A stretch of DNA of 64,000 nt from Zea mays (lineage: Eukaryota; Streptophyta; Magnoliopsida; Poales; Poaceae), in NCBI RefSeq assembly GCF_902167145.1, contig NC_050100.1:216312081-216376080 (forward strand), written 5' to 3'. A model generated the notes under the pieces. That model did no database searches, was not told the origin of the DNA, and saw only the letters and a list, made by a program, of their open reading frames with translations. Positions 1-10,617 of this stretch are shown piece after piece (the first letter of the stretch is position 1; each line of letters opens with the position of its first letter). The translations under genes were made by a program, and so were the position numbers.

Positions 1-549
1 ACCAGGTTCTAAGTGATTAATCAATAAAACTATATATTATGGTGATTAAAATAAATCTTGTGAGAAAATATGTAACTAACTTAACTTTCAATCTTAGTTA
101 CAACAGAATCATATTCCAGTAGATGATCATAATTAAAAATCCTATATTAACTCACATTAAACATGTCGATTCAATAGCCATAGGTTGGACAAATTAATTA
201 TTTATTTTTGAGAACATGTGACATGATAAAATAAGGTTACTATGGTGTAGGTAATATTAGCATGAGTCCAACACAATTCGAATGGATCAAATTGGAATTA
301 AAATGAGTAGATTATGGGGTTTACAAGTTTTCTAATCATTTTTACTTAAATTTTATACCTCAAAATAGATCCCAGGGGTTCATTTGCTGATTCCAGGGAC
401 TTAATTGTGAAATACTTATACTATTGAGGGATGGCGGGTTGTTTCTTTGGAAACCGAGGGGCTTATTTGCACTTTAGCGCGGTCAAAGGGGCACGGATGG
501 TTTTCTGGCCGTTAGATCTATATCTGACCGCCAAGATCAGATCAGACAC
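1..549. other. AT-rich intergenic DNA grading into repeat-like DNA
   Basis: No gene is visible. The first 360 bases are AT-rich. From about 360 the phrases on a residual 'ggggcttatttgc' pattern and the GC-rich run after 480 look like degenerate LTR-retrotransposon leader sequence, but no boundaries can be set. The open frames here are random. Confidence 0.4.
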
Positions 550-1295
550 TACGGGCGCGTTTGGTTGCCTGGTTTTGGCCCAACCTGGCCCATGGGATCC
601 AATATCCGGCTGTTTGGTTGCCTGCACTGCATCCAGACGCTGCATCCGCTCGTGCAAAACCCCCTCCCCAGCCTGGCTCCAGCGGCACGCCAGGAGTTCC
701 CGTTTCTTCTCGGCCTGGCTGGCCGCGCACGCGAGCGGGCGAGCGCGCGCTCCGAAAGCTGTCTCCCGCCATGCAGCCGCCTTCGCGCGGGAAGCTACTA
801 GAGTTACCGCCTCCCTTTCGCGCCAATCTCTGGTATTTCTAGCCCGCTGTGGCATCGCAGCCCTCTGTCGTCCCTTCTTCTTCCTCTCCTCCTTTCTTTC
901 TCCCGGTGAGAGCAGGTGATGTTTTGTGCTATTTCCTCCTTCGTTTTCTGGATTTGCAAGATCTGTGGTGGCTACTAACATTTTTTGTGTTTCCCCTTTC
1001 CCTCGATCTATTGGAATCTGGTTAGGGTTCGTGGTCATCTCGGTTAGGGTTCTTGACAAAAAAGCGCAGGTAACCTCGAAGGCGCCCTAGATCTTGTGAT
1101 TCCCTGTGGATTAGGGTTGAAACTTTGCATATGATTCATGTCCCTTCCTGATGTTTCATTTTGTTATCTGAGCACATGTCCTAGTCATTGATGTTTCAAT
1201 TTGTTTTCTGAGCACATGTCTTAGTCATTGATGTTTCATTTTTTATGTGAGCACATGTTCTGAGCCATGCAATTTCCAATCTTGCTATGTATTAG

Positions 1296-1640
1296 ATGGC
1301 ACCCGTGGATCAGAGAACAATGCTTGTCAATCAAGCGGCTGCTTTTGTTGCTGTTATTTATGCATACTTCATGAGTAGGTTTAGGGTAGCACAAGCTGCA
1401 CGTCCTCAAATCACATATGGCCCGTTAAGTGCTATGGATGAGGAAAGGCAAGCAAATCTGAACAAAATTTACAATTGTAATGATGTAGAATGTATTAGCA
1501 TGCTGCGCATGCGAAGAGCTCCATTTTTCAACTTGTGTAACCTGTTTAGGGATAGAAGCTTGCTAAGGGACACCATACACAGTTCTATAGAAGAGCAAGT
1601 TGCAATGTTTCTACATGTAGTAGGCCACAACCAAAGGTTT
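1296..1640 (+). pseudogene. Harbinger transposase-like N-terminal fragment
   Basis: The frame opens with ATG at 1296 and encodes an N-terminal region typical of plant Harbinger transposase-derived (DDE_Tnp_4) proteins: a 'YGPLSAMDEERQANLNKIY' segment, then 'CISMLRMRRAPFFNLCNLF', 'RDRSLLRDTIHSSIEEQVAM' and 'FLHVVGHNQRF'. The similarity stops at about residue 115, exactly where the next domain begins in another frame. The nuclease core with its DDE residues is absent. The family match rests on recognised phrases, not on a search. It is a truncated transposase or a captured host relative. Confidence 0.7.
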
Positions 1641-1641
1641 A

Positions 1642-1923
1642 GTACATGTTGGCCGTCAAACTGGTGTCTACTCTTCCTGGGAAGCTTGCCATGCTCAAGT
1701 AAATGGTTTCAAAGGAGCTTGCTACAAAAGATACAATTCAAGAGAAGAAGCGATGACAGCTTTCAATGGTCACGACAATGAGGACAAACAACAGGAAGTT
1801 CCAGTACTTCTTAGGAACAAAGCTAGTGCTATTACAATTAAAGATGTAATAATATATGCAGGAGGTGTTGTAATATTAGTGCAAGCTTTAATCATTACAA
1901 TTTTAGTTTCCAAATTGATGTAA
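1642..1923 (+). CDS. RNase H1 N-terminal (viroplasmin-like) domain with C-terminal membrane segment, fragment
   Basis: In the frame that reads to the TAA at 1921-1923, about 94 codons encode 'VGRQTGVYSSWEACHAQVNG' followed by 'FKGACYKRYNSREEAMTAF', the signature of the small RNA/DNA-hybrid binding domain found at the N terminus of eukaryotic RNase H1 and in viroplasmin-type proteins (PF01693 family). After a charged linker the last 25 or so residues (VIIYAGGVVILVQALIITIL) are hydrophobic and would suit a tail anchor. It lies in a different frame from the transposase fragment just upstream. Joining by an intron (acceptor-like TTTAG at 1638-1642) is possible but unproved. It may be a captured host exon. 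Confidence 0.55.
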   Translation, partial: VHVGRQTGVYSSWEACHAQVNGFKGACYKRYNSREEAMTAFNGHDNEDKQQEVPVLLRNKASAITIKDVIIYAGGVVILVQALIITILVSKLM

Positions 1924-2218
1924 TAATGGTTACATTAGCTGTTTGATCCCCTCTTGGTCTGTGGGGGTAACCTTACCGATGTATGCAAGAGGTGACTTTA
2001 ACAACATGCATGCAGCCAACCAAACGTCCATGTGCTTGCATCTGCAATTTGAATCCGCATCTCATACAAGCAACCAAACATAGACTCTATGCAGCCAGAA
2101 TCGACTTGACCAAGTAACCAAACACTGGGCTGCTGGACGAACTCAACCAGGCCAGCTGTAACTTGGCTGGTTTGGTGCGAGCCAGGCAGGCCTGGGAAAC
2201 GATCCAAACGCGCCCTAC

Positions 2219-3860
2219 ATGAACCGGTATGCACTGCTGGCCGCTGGATCAATAGTTGACGCTTCAGATTTTAATTTACCTAGATCGGTTTTCAAGCATC
2301 AGATCCAGATCAGACGGCCCAGGCGCAGCGGGTCGAGCCAGTGCCCGAGCTGTTCAATCTCGACCGCCCATCACGATTTGAACAGCTAGCGCAGGATCGG
2401 ACGGTCGCGGGATGGTCTTCTTCCTCTGGCTCTGGATACGGCAGTGCCCGCGCAGCCCCGGACGACGAGCTCGCCGGCGCGACCACAGTGGCAGAGCAGA
2501 GTTCGCAGTGAGCCAACCTGAATGTTCCGGCCCTCGGTAAGCAGGTTAGGGCAGCTATGTTCGTGTCTCCCGCCTGGCCAACCAGCCCGACGACAAAAGC
2601 CATCCAATAGCTTCGCGCGCGCCGATGACCCCGCACGGCGATACGGTGACGAACCACTAGAGCATTTAGGCGCTGGGCCACGAGTACATAAATACAGAAA
2701 AGCAACGCACCGGCGGTCAGGCTGATGGCTTCCGGAGGTACTTGATGAGAGCTCCCAATCCCGCATGAGTGGGCGTCGGACTACTGGCAAGCCCACGCAG
2801 CGACCCACCAGACCACCGTGGTGTAGAAGCAATCGACGGTGATTGACGCCGGTTGTTCAAGTTGCAGCCGGGTGGAAGACAGGAGCCCAGCACACGGTTT
2901 TATACCTAGGCGGCGAAGGACTTCCGTCCAGGAGGGTGTCATGCGCCATGAACGGACTCCGCGCATCGCGGGCGAGTCCAGCGCGGTTCTGTTGATAGAG
3001 ATCGGGTGGTTGCGTACGGAAATTTGTTTGAGCAGATTGTTAAGAGAGCACGTCAAGGAAGCAGATATGGTCATGGGCTCCACACATCAGTGGAATAAGT
3101 GAGGTAATTTATATTATGTAATTTGTAATGTCATGATGACATATGCGGCTAAAGGGAATAAACAAATGGAAAACACATACGAATGGATAGTTGGTCGGAT
3201 GAGAGAAATTGGACCAAAAAGTTGATTGTTTTATTCTTTTCGTTCTTTTTTTTCTTTCTTTCTATTTTAGCTTCAAATTTCAAACTCATTTATAAATGCA
3301 TCACAATAAAACACAACATGAGATGCAAGTGATATTTAATAATTTTTTTATTTAGTTGCTTTATTTATTTATTTATCTAGGTAATGTTTCTAATATGAAA
3401 TGCACACACATTACTTGTTTTATGAAACCATTATATTTGAATATATCATCAAAGTAAAAGTTACTCAAAAATGGCTATTAACATATATTCTTTCCCATAA
3501 GTTATTTTATTTTGACTATTTTTAAAGAGTGATTTTATATGTAAAAGGGAATAATAAATAGATAGAAAGTCATTCTTTATTTATGGTTCCAACCTTTAGT
3601 TCGAAGATTTGAATTTAAGTTTTGAATATCGAACTCTTATTGTTATTATTTGTTTAAACTAGATGTAATTTATAATGGAATGAATTCATAATTAGAAGTC
3701 GTTTTATCTCAAATGTAAATCACAAAAATGTGATTTTGCGTGCTACAATCACCAGACAAAATATTCACTATACATGGAGTGTTTACGGAGCGCTGTACGT
3801 AGACGACGGTTAACAAGAGGATGAATAATAATGACTCGCAGCAAACCCTAATTAGAGTCC
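2219..3860. other. Intergenic, degenerate repeat-like
   Basis: 2219-3100 is GC-rich and continues the repeat that the PIF/Harbinger element entered. Several overlapping open frames on both strands show no recognisable domain. 3100-3860 is AT-rich with a T/C-rich low-complexity run near 3236-3270. I see no gene. Confidence 0.4.
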
Positions 3861-4002
3861 GGCCCAAGCCTTCCGTTGACTGGTCTCCATATGTAGGATT
3901 TGGATCACAAATTCAACAATTTCCATCTTGTAGCCAAAACTTGTAATCAACTTTATGAATAATAGAAGGAACAAATTGCTAGTGCCAACATAGTCACTAG
4001 GG

Positions 4003-4470
4003 CTAAACAATTATACCAACTAAGTTCGAGCAAAGCTCAAACTTAGCCCTAGGAACATGTTTAGTCATCATGTCAGTTGGATTAAAGTGTGTACTGATCT
4101 TGCAAACCCTCAATTTACCTTTTACAACTATTTTTGGATATATGATACTTAATGTCAATGTGCTTTGTACTCTCATGAAACATTTGATCCTTTGTAAGGC
4201 AAATAGCACTCTGACTGTCACAAAACAATGTAATACAAGATGTATCTTTACAAAACTTAGCATATATACCTTTCAACTAAACGGTCTTCTTGCTAGCATC
4301 ACAAGCTACAACATACTCTGCCTCTGTACTAAACAAAGCAACTATGGGTTATAGACAAACCCTCCAACTGACTGCACATCCACTAACTGTGAATACATAA
4401 CCTATCAATGATCTTCTCTTGTCCAAATCTGCTCTATGATCAGAATCAACATATCCAACAAGTCACTCTT
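4003..4470 (-). pseudogene. Ty1/copia pol relic (RNase H end)
   Basis: Read on the minus strand, 4470-4280 gives a broken copy of the copia RNase H region (GY.DSDH.ADLDKRRS, then STEAEYV.ACDASK), and 4263-4003 gives the last part of pol with 'KVCKIST..NP.DMMTKHVP' and 'AKFELCSNLVGI'. Stops and frame changes interrupt it. Nothing of gag, integrase or LTRs is attached, so it is an old fragment. Imperfect direct copies of one sequence flank it (3861-3914 and 4484-4561). Confidence 0.75.
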
Positions 4471-4561
4471 TGACCTCCGCTCCAGCCCAAGCCTCCCGGT
4501 GATGGACCTCCCCTCCGCTCGCCAACACAACCTCCATATGCAGAATTTGGATCACAAACTC

Positions 4562-4928
4562 TTCAGTATACTGAGTTGGAACTTATGATGACCAAAGCAC
4601 GATGCTGTCAGTTTTACATACCTTTGTTTTGGATACAGATGATGAATTTTATCATGCTTCAACTCATGCTACTGGTATGCATAATGATATGGTCGATTTA
4701 GAAATTTATGTTAGTTTCTGTCATGGTTCTTTTTTTGTGATGATCACCAACGAACTATGGGTCTTTGAATATATTCTTAGCTAGGTGAACATCGAATACC
4801 AGTTATCGGGGCTTTCAGTTATGGATGTAATCAGAAGTCACTGCATCAAGTGCTTCTGCCTTTCCTCTAACCATATGCTGCGTGCATTCCATCGCTTTCT
4901 CAATCCAAAACAGTTCATGATGGTTTCC
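4562..4928. other. Intergenic, no gene seen
   Basis: A short open frame at 4602-4784 has no recognisable domain and no splice or promoter context. Nothing else is visible. Confidence 0.4.
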
Positions 4929-4931
4929 TAA

Positions 4932-5452
4932 GGGGTGTTTGGTTTTCAGGGACTAATTTGTAATCTTTCTATTTTATTCTATTTTAATCCTTAAACTATC
5001 AAATACAAAAACTAAACTAGAGTGTTAGTTTTTGTATTTAGCAATTTTGTGACTAAAATGAAATAAAATAGAGAAACTAAGTGACTGTTTGGTTCCTTTA
5101 TTCTAGGAACTAAAGTGTAGTTATGGGACTCAAGTTTAGTCTCTATCTTGTTTGGTTGTAGGGACTAAAAGTATTCAGAGCACATTAAATGAATCATAAG
5201 AAGACCAAAATCTCTCTAGTATTATGTCGCAATTAGCGTAACTGAAATAAATGAGGGGCAAAAAGTGAAATTAATATGCTTTAGTCTCTTTTAGTCATTC
5301 CTTGAGGGACTAGAGACTAAAGCAATTTAGTTATTGTTTTAGTCCCCGTCATTTAACAATTTAGAGACTAAATAAGACTAGAATGAAGTGACTAATCTTT
5401 AGTCTCAAAAACAAGAGGCCTAAAAATTAGTCCATAAAAACTAAACGCCCTC
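4932..5452. mobile_element. Tourist-like MITE (PIF/Harbinger)
   Basis: A 521-bp AT-rich element with terminal inverted repeats GGGGTGTTTGGTTTT / AAAACTAAACGCCCTC and matching inner GGACTAATTT blocks, flanked by TAA at 4929-4931 and 5453-5455. The interior repeats 'gggactaaa' phrases in both orientations, and a second 'GACTGTTTGGTTCC' terminus-like phrase near 5084 suggests a nested or duplicated copy. It has no coding capacity. Confidence 0.75.
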
Positions 5453-5644
5453 TAAGGCTATCCAAGAAAAATGTCGTTTTGTGTCATGTTAATCGAATTT
5501 TACCCAAAGTGATTGACATTTTGTGCTAGAAATAGAATGCCAATGTGCAACTATGAGACTCTGACATGTTCGGAACACGAGCTTCAGCGCCATTCACACA
5601 AATAGTCCCTTACATCCAGTCCACATAAATAGACTGTGGATTAC

Positions 5645-5749
5645 TTTGGAAACCTCAAATCTTCTTCGGGATTGAAGGAGATTAAGGTGAAAATGAACTA
5701 GTTTTCACTCCAATCTCCTTCAATCCTGAAGGGGATTTGAGTTTCCAAA
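5645..5749. repeat. Hairpin MITE-like inverted repeat
   Basis: Two arms of about 38-40 bp (starting TTTGGAAACCTCAAATC and ending GATTTGAGTTTCCAAA) face each other around a loop of roughly 25 bp, so the whole 105 bp can fold as a hairpin. Size and structure suit a small MITE. A target duplication is not clear. Confidence 0.6.
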
Positions 5750-6640
5750 CTAGTACTGATGGATGGAGCTGGGGGTGGACGGAGGCACTCGCGTGCACAC
5801 ACACGCACTGATGGAGTGATAGTTTTATCTGAATTTGATTCGTATTTACCATTATGACAAGTTAGTGCATATGATGAGTTGGCATAAAAATTTAAACCCA
5901 TCCACAACATAAAAGTAGATGTGTCAGTCTCAGTCGCAGTCGCAGTGGCAGTAACTGTATTATGATTTTTTAAGCGAAGAACTTGCAGCAGCTATGTCAA
6001 AACATCGGAATTCAGTTTTCAGTGAACATATGGTCCTAATCATCACAATACAGAGAGAAACAGAAAACACGAGAATTCGCAATTAAGGTACGCTATACTA
6101 TTGATATTGATACCGATGTCCCAGCAATGGCAGATACTCCGTACGAAGCTTGGATCAAGCCAAGCCTGTTTGACAACTCAATTCTGCGTTTCTTCCTCTC
6201 CATTCGCCAGCAGAAACTTGCAGTTGCATTTTCCCCAATTGAAAGTGGGTTCAGGCTACAAAAAATTTGACTGATGTCAACGTGGAACAGAGACAGTTGC
6301 TTCACATTTTTTTTTCCGTATTCACTTCCTCAACCACAGTCCACAGCCAATCCTCAGGCCCCAGCGCAGCCGCCATCTATCGTGCTGCCATCGGCACGCA
6401 CACGCACAATCATCATCCATTTCTTATCCACCTCATCCCACCACCAGCCACATGTCTCCGGCCACGCGACGCCCTCCAGCCCCACCGCCGTGCGATCTGG
6501 CGGTCTCCCGATCCCGTCCGTCCGCTCCCCACCCCCAAAGCCCTCCTCTTCCTCGTCCCCCCAGACCTCACCTCCCTAGTCCCGTCCCGATTCCCGAACA
6601 AGAGCGAGGCCGCACTCCCCCACGAGTCCACTCTCCGACC
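5750..6640. other. Upstream region of the ATP synthase delta gene
   Basis: No gene lies between the hairpin repeat and the atpD start. 5750-6300 holds only short random frames. From about 6330 the plus strand becomes C-rich and pyrimidine-rich, as expected for a grass 5' leader. I see no convincing TATA box. Confidence 0.4.
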
Positions 6641-6657
6641 GCACGCTCCGCGACGCG

Positions 6658-7404
6658 ATGGCCGCGCTCCGCCTCGCCTCCTTCACCCTCCGCCCCGCCG
6701 CCGCCGCCGCCGCCTCTTCCGGCGCGACTCCATCGGCTCCCCGGTCCGCCTCTTTCTCCAGCGTGGCGCGGGGGCTCCCCTCCCTCCGCCTGGCCCCGCC
6801 CCGCCGCCGCCGCGGGGACCTCGCCAGGCCCCGCGCCGCGGCCGAGGCCGCGGCGGAGAGCTACGCGTCCGCGCTGTCGGAGGTGGCCGTCGAGAACGGC
6901 ACCCTCGAGCAGACGGTCTCCGACCTCGAGAAGCTGGAGAAGATCTTCGCCGACGAGGCCGTCGCCGAGTTCTTCGACAACCCCACCGTCCCGCGCGAGG
7001 AGAAGGCCGAGCTCATCGGCGAGATCGCCAAGTCGTCCGAGCTGCAGCCGCACGTCGTCAACTTCCTCAACGTCGTCGTCGACAACTTCCGCGCGTCCAT
7101 CGTGCCGCAGATCGTCGTCGAGTTCGAGAACGTCTACAACTCGCTCACCGGCACCGAGGTCGCCACCGTCACCTCCGTCGTGCAGCTCGAGTCGCAGGAC
7201 CTCGCGCAGATCGCGCAGCACGTCCAGAAGATGACCGGCGCCAAGAACGTCCGCCTCAAGACGCAGCTCGACCCGGCGCTCATCGCCGGCTTCACCGTGC
7301 AGTACGGCCGCGACGGCTCCAACTTGATCGACATGAGCGTCCGGAAGCAGATCGAGGAGATCGCGTCCGAGTTCGAGTTGCCCGCCGTCCCGCTCGAAGT
7401 CTGA
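6658..7404 (+). CDS. atpD: Chloroplast ATP synthase delta subunit (nuclear-encoded)
   Basis: An intronless frame of 248 residues. It encodes the delta (OSCP-type) subunit of the plastid F1Fo ATP synthase, which links the stator stalk to the alpha/beta head on the stromal side of the thylakoid. Residues 1 to about 60 are rich in Ala, Arg, Ser and Pro and lack acidic residues, as in a plastid transit peptide. The mature part begins near 'AAAESYASALSEVAVENGTL' and shows the family N-terminal helical domain, 'IFADEAVAEFFDNPTV', and the C-terminal signature region 'IAGFTVQYGRDGSNLIDMSV'. The length is normal for plant delta subunits. The ATG at 6658 was chosen because it precedes the transit peptide and is the first in this frame after the C-rich leader. 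Codon use is strongly GC at third positions, unlike the surrounding DNA. A longer overlapping frame from 6267 is a shadow. Confidence 0.95.
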   Translation: MAALRLASFTLRPAAAAAASSGATPSAPRSASFSSVARGLPSLRLAPPRRRRGDLARPRAAAEAAAESYASALSEVAVENGTLEQTVSDLEKLEKIFADEAVAEFFDNPTVPREEKAELIGEIAKSSELQPHVVNFLNVVVDNFRASIVPQIVVEFENVYNSLTGTEVATVTSVVQLESQDLAQIAQHVQKMTGAKNVRLKTQLDPALIAGFTVQYGRDGSNLIDMSVRKQIEEIASEFELPAVPLEV

Positions 7405-8335
7405 GGCCGGCTTGAGGCGTCCATCCTCGCCCTCGAAGCTATAGGTCCTTTTTCTGCTGCCTCTCTCCCTGCTCTGCTATTCATCTGTATCATTCTCTGG
7501 TTGTTGAATGTTTTGAGTGAATGGTGAATGCTGCATACCTGGATTTTAGGATTCATATTTGAATGAATGGTGAATACACTGCATACCGGATTCAAGAAAT
7601 TTGGTTTCAAATAAGGAAAGTGATAGAAATGAGGAGGATGTGACCATAAATTTCACATGAACGGTGTAGGAAGTAGAGAAACTAGTGTCCAGTTCCTATA
7701 ACTGCAGTGCTCCCTTGGAACGCAACGCAGGAATTTCGAGTTTCACAAGCAAAAACATCCCGCATTCCAAAGAGGGCATTAAACGGTTCGAAATGATGTG
7801 ATTATTCTTCAGCAGAAAGAAGAATGTACAGAATGCTCACACAAGTAATCCATTCCCATATATCGACCAAAACGCCCAAGATTCTTACTTGGATATTCCA
7901 TCCAGGCTTGCAATCAAAATTTACAAACTTCCCTAGAGCTGCAGAATTGCCAATTTGTTCGGGAATTAATCTGATCTGGAATGGTTTTCCATCTTTGCAG
8001 CTGCTACTGTCTCAAGGAACCAAGCGGGAATGTTGGCCCTGTCCCCTTCAGTCACTCAGACCTGCGGATCAACGGTGGTGGCTCCAAATCTCCGATACAT
8101 ATATGAACGGACCCTATTTTTGTGCGTTTCGGTTGGCGGGAACCTCTGTAGTTCTTTCTCCTTTTTTTTCCTGTGGTTGACAGACACAGACAGACACTGT
8201 AATATGTTTTAAAACACTCATCTATATAGCTGAGTGTGCACCTCTTCTCTCAATCGTATATACAAGCTGAGATAGAGTCATGGGATGAGGATGATGTCCA
8301 CCGGGAAGTAAAGATCATGTCGGCTGAGTGTGCAC
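7405..8335. other. 3' flank of atpD and intergenic DNA
   Basis: 7405-7620 is probably the 3' UTR. A short sequence (gaatggtgaat..ctgcatacc) is duplicated within it near 7517 and 7563. 7620-8335 holds no recognisable gene. Confidence 0.4.
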
Positions 8336-8338
8336 TAA

Positions 8339-8746
8339 GGCTAGCTCCAATAAGGCACCCTAAACGGTTCTGTACCCTAAATATAGAGAATCAAATGGTC
8401 CTCTACGCCCTCCAGCAACGTCCTCTAAACGGTTCTCTAAATTTAGAGAACGTTGCTGGATTCTCTATATATAGAGTTTCTCTAAACGGTCCTTTATCCA
8501 TTTGAATACTTTAAATAACCGGTTTAGCAAAACTAAAATATGTACAATACATTTGAGAGTATGACAAATACGTATGTACAAAAATAAAAAATAAAAAATG
8601 TCTTTAATATAGATATTTGAGTATAGAGGACGTAATTTAGAGGACGTTGTTGGAGAGGAAGGAGATATAAAGGATGAAATCTTTTAGAGGAGACTGTAAA
8701 GGACGGATATAGAGGATGAATATAGAGGACGTTGCTGGAGACAGCC
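8339..8746. mobile_element. Tourist-like MITE (PIF/Harbinger)
   Basis: A 408-bp element with termini GGCTAGCTCCAATAA and GTTGCTGGAGACAGCC, inverted and imperfect, flanked by TAA at 8336-8338 and 8747-8749. Internal copies of 'gaacgttgctgga' and 'aggacgttgttgga' repeat the terminal sequence. It is non-coding. Confidence 0.75.
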
Positions 8747-8996
8747 TAACTGCTGAGGCATGCCGCCTCCCCGGTCAATAGCGTTGCTCTTGCAGGTCTT
8801 GTTTCGCCCCGCCCTGCCGTGGTCATGGTGTCATCGTTTTGTTGCCGCAACCCTAAGCTGATGACGAAGGCGTGCAGTAAACAAACCAATGATGTGTATC
8901 CGATCGCTGCCGAACCAATCACATTGAGATTGACATTCTTTGGCTGCATTAAAGACCTCGTAGATTAATATATTAGTTATGGCTTTCGTTCACCAA

Positions 8997-9046
8997 GGAT
9001 CCGTGGCGCAATGGTAGCGCGTCTGACTCCAGATCAGAAGGTTGCG
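8997..9046 (+). pseudogene. Truncated tRNA-Trp(CCA) gene
   Basis: The 50 bases match a plant tRNA-Trp from the first acceptor base through the D arm (GGCGCAATGGTAGC), the anticodon arm with CCA in CTGACTCCAGATCAG, and into the variable region (GGTTGCG). The T arm, internal B box and 3' acceptor strand are missing; unrelated sequence starts at 9047. The A box is intact but without a B box it should not be transcribed normally. It lies just upstream of the PPR pseudogene, so a rearrangement may have joined them. Confidence 0.8.
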
Positions 9047-9324
9047 AGCGAAAATTTTACGTAAGTTGTTTATTCTTTTGTGAAGTCCTCTTCTTTTTTT
9101 TTTTTTTTTGCAATTCGTCTAAGCTCCACGGCTCTACCACCTACCCCCTTCCTCTCCATACACACAGGCAGCCAGGCTCCACTTCCCATCGCCGCCATCG
9201 CAATTCTCCAATGTCAACCACAGCGCAGTCAAATACTCCAATTTAGCACAAGACCCTACCCTTCCTTTCGTCCAACCCGATGGTTGCCTGCTCAAGCACA
9301 TCAACTCCATGGCCGGAGCGGCAC

Positions 9325-10012
9325 CCGCCGTCCTCGTGCCCAGGCGAATTTATTTTGGCTTTTGAGAAGATGAAAAGTGTATAGAGCGATGTCAACCGAC
9401 TATTTGTGACATACAACATTCTGCTAAGGGCCTTTGCGCAGGCTGGTGACACAAAGCAGGTGGACATCTTGTTCAAGGATCTGGATGGAAGTGTAGTCTC
9501 CCTTCCCTGATGTATATACTTGCCATGGAGTGTTTGATGCATACGGGAAGAATGGCATGATCAGAGAGATGGAATCTGTGCTGCTGCGGATGAAAATCAA
9601 GCAATGCCGTCCAGATGTGATCACACTCAACATACTCGTAGATTCATACGGGTGAAAGCAAACATTTGATAAGATGGAGCAGGTGTTTAAGAGCCTACCG
9701 CGATCAAAGGAGAAAGCAGATGTCTCTGTGGTAAAGCGAGGCTCAGAGAGAAAGCAGATGTCTCTGTGGTTCAGAAGATGGAAGAACTGGGATTCAAACC
9801 AAACTACGTGACAATGGAATGCCTCATCGTAATGTATGCTCATTGTGATTGTGCCTCGAAGGCCCGGCAAGTGTTTGATGAGCTCGTGGCCTCACAAAAC
9901 AAAGTGCACCTTTCTTCGTTGAGCTCGATGCTTGATGCCTACTGCACGAACGGATTGCACACAGAAGCAGATCGGCTGCTGGACACTGCACTGCAGAAAT
10001 GTGTTGTGTTGT
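9325..10012 (+). pseudogene. PPR protein pseudogene, 5' part (PPR5-like)
   Basis: Translation in shifting frames gives a run of pentatricopeptide repeats: 'VNRLFVTYNILLRAFAQAGD', 'SPDVYTYHGVFDAYGKNGMI', 'CRPDVITLNILVDSYG', and 'FKPNYVTMECLIVMYAHCDC'. The order and wording resemble the plastid splicing factor PPR5 (Arabidopsis EMB2453 family), from memory only. Frame breaks occur near 9500, an in-frame TGA near 9652, and a short tandem copy of 'gagaaagcagatgtctctgtggt'-type sequence around 9713 and 9751 disrupts a further repeat. The N-terminal third of the protein is missing. The coding sequence is cut after 'LLDTALQKCVV' by the hAT transposon at 10021 and resumes at 13906. Confidence 0.8.
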
Positions 10013-10237
10013 GTTGTGACTTTAGATGTCCAAACGGATGGCCCGGCCCGGCCCGGCCCGGTCCAGCCCGAGCCCGTTTGAGCCCGGCCTGTTAACCGGG
10101 CCGGGTCGGGCCGCCCGACGGGCTGTCCCTTCTGTCCGAGCACGGCACTACTAAGGCCTATCCGTGCCGGGCCAGCCCGGAAAGCTCGGCCCACGAAGGA
10201 GCCCGGCCCAGCCCGAGCACGCCAATTCACACAGTTC

Positions 10238-10346
10238 ACATTTAAACAGAAATTCACACTTACACTTGCACATTTAAACAGAAATTCACACTTGCACATT
10301 TGACAGAAATTCACACTTGCACATTTAAACAGAAATTCACACTTGC
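10238..10346. repeat. Tandem repeat inside the hAT element
   Basis: Four imperfect units of about 26 bp built on acatttaaacagaaattcac followed by acttgc. One unit is shortened. They lie between the left subterminal GC-rich zone and the transposase 3' end. Confidence 0.75.
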
Positions 10347-10617
10347 AAACATGCACAAAACAGATAAAGATAAGTAATATAAAGGATTAGAGCTGTTTGT
10401 GCAATGGCTGCCTCATTAAAAACCTTTCTAGGTAAAAACTCACTCCTCGTGAGAAAACCCTAGAAAGGAAAAAAGAGTACAGCCCAGCTCTGATTTAATA
10501 ATAAGTTCATGTCTAAGAGTACAGTTTACATCACCAGATGTCCAGATCACTAGAATAGAGTAGGATTGTAGGAATAGGAAGAATAGTAGGAGATTGCAAA
10601 GTGTAGGGCCCTAGGCC

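Larger units (their letters stand above)
553..2215. mobile_element. PIF/Harbinger-type DNA transposon, non-autonomous, with cargo
   Basis: A 1663-bp element bounded by inverted repeats GGGCGCGTTTGG / CCAAACGCGCCC (imperfect beyond 12 bp) and flanked by a 3-bp direct duplication TAC at 550-552 and 2216-2218. A 3-bp duplication and a G-rich GTTTGG terminus fit the PIF/Harbinger superfamily, although its usual target is TTA/TAA. Subterminal copies of a GGTTGC..GTTTGGTT phrase occur at both ends. The interior holds the N-terminal piece of a Harbinger-type transposase or its domesticated relative (1296-1640) joined to an RNase H1 N-terminal-like domain (1642-1923). No DDE catalytic region is present, so it cannot be autonomous. 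Confidence 0.75.

Noticed and set aside
431..1059. Long overlapping frames on both strands at the left edge
   Set aside because: Composition-driven; no homology recognisable and they cross the border of the PIF/Harbinger element.
6267..7415. A 382-codon plus-strand frame overlapping atpD
   Set aside because: It is an Arg/Pro-rich by-product of the GC-rich atpD coding sequence in another frame and has no domain.
7966..8055. Minus-strand stretch reading like a protein C terminus (GDRANIPAWFLETVAAAK)
   Set aside because: Only about 30 codons, no recognisable family, no convincing splice acceptor, and no matching upstream exon in the window.
10001..10345. Repeats near the left hAT end considered as a CRISPR-like array
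   Set aside because: The units are contiguous without unique spacers, lie in plant DNA and belong to the transposon.
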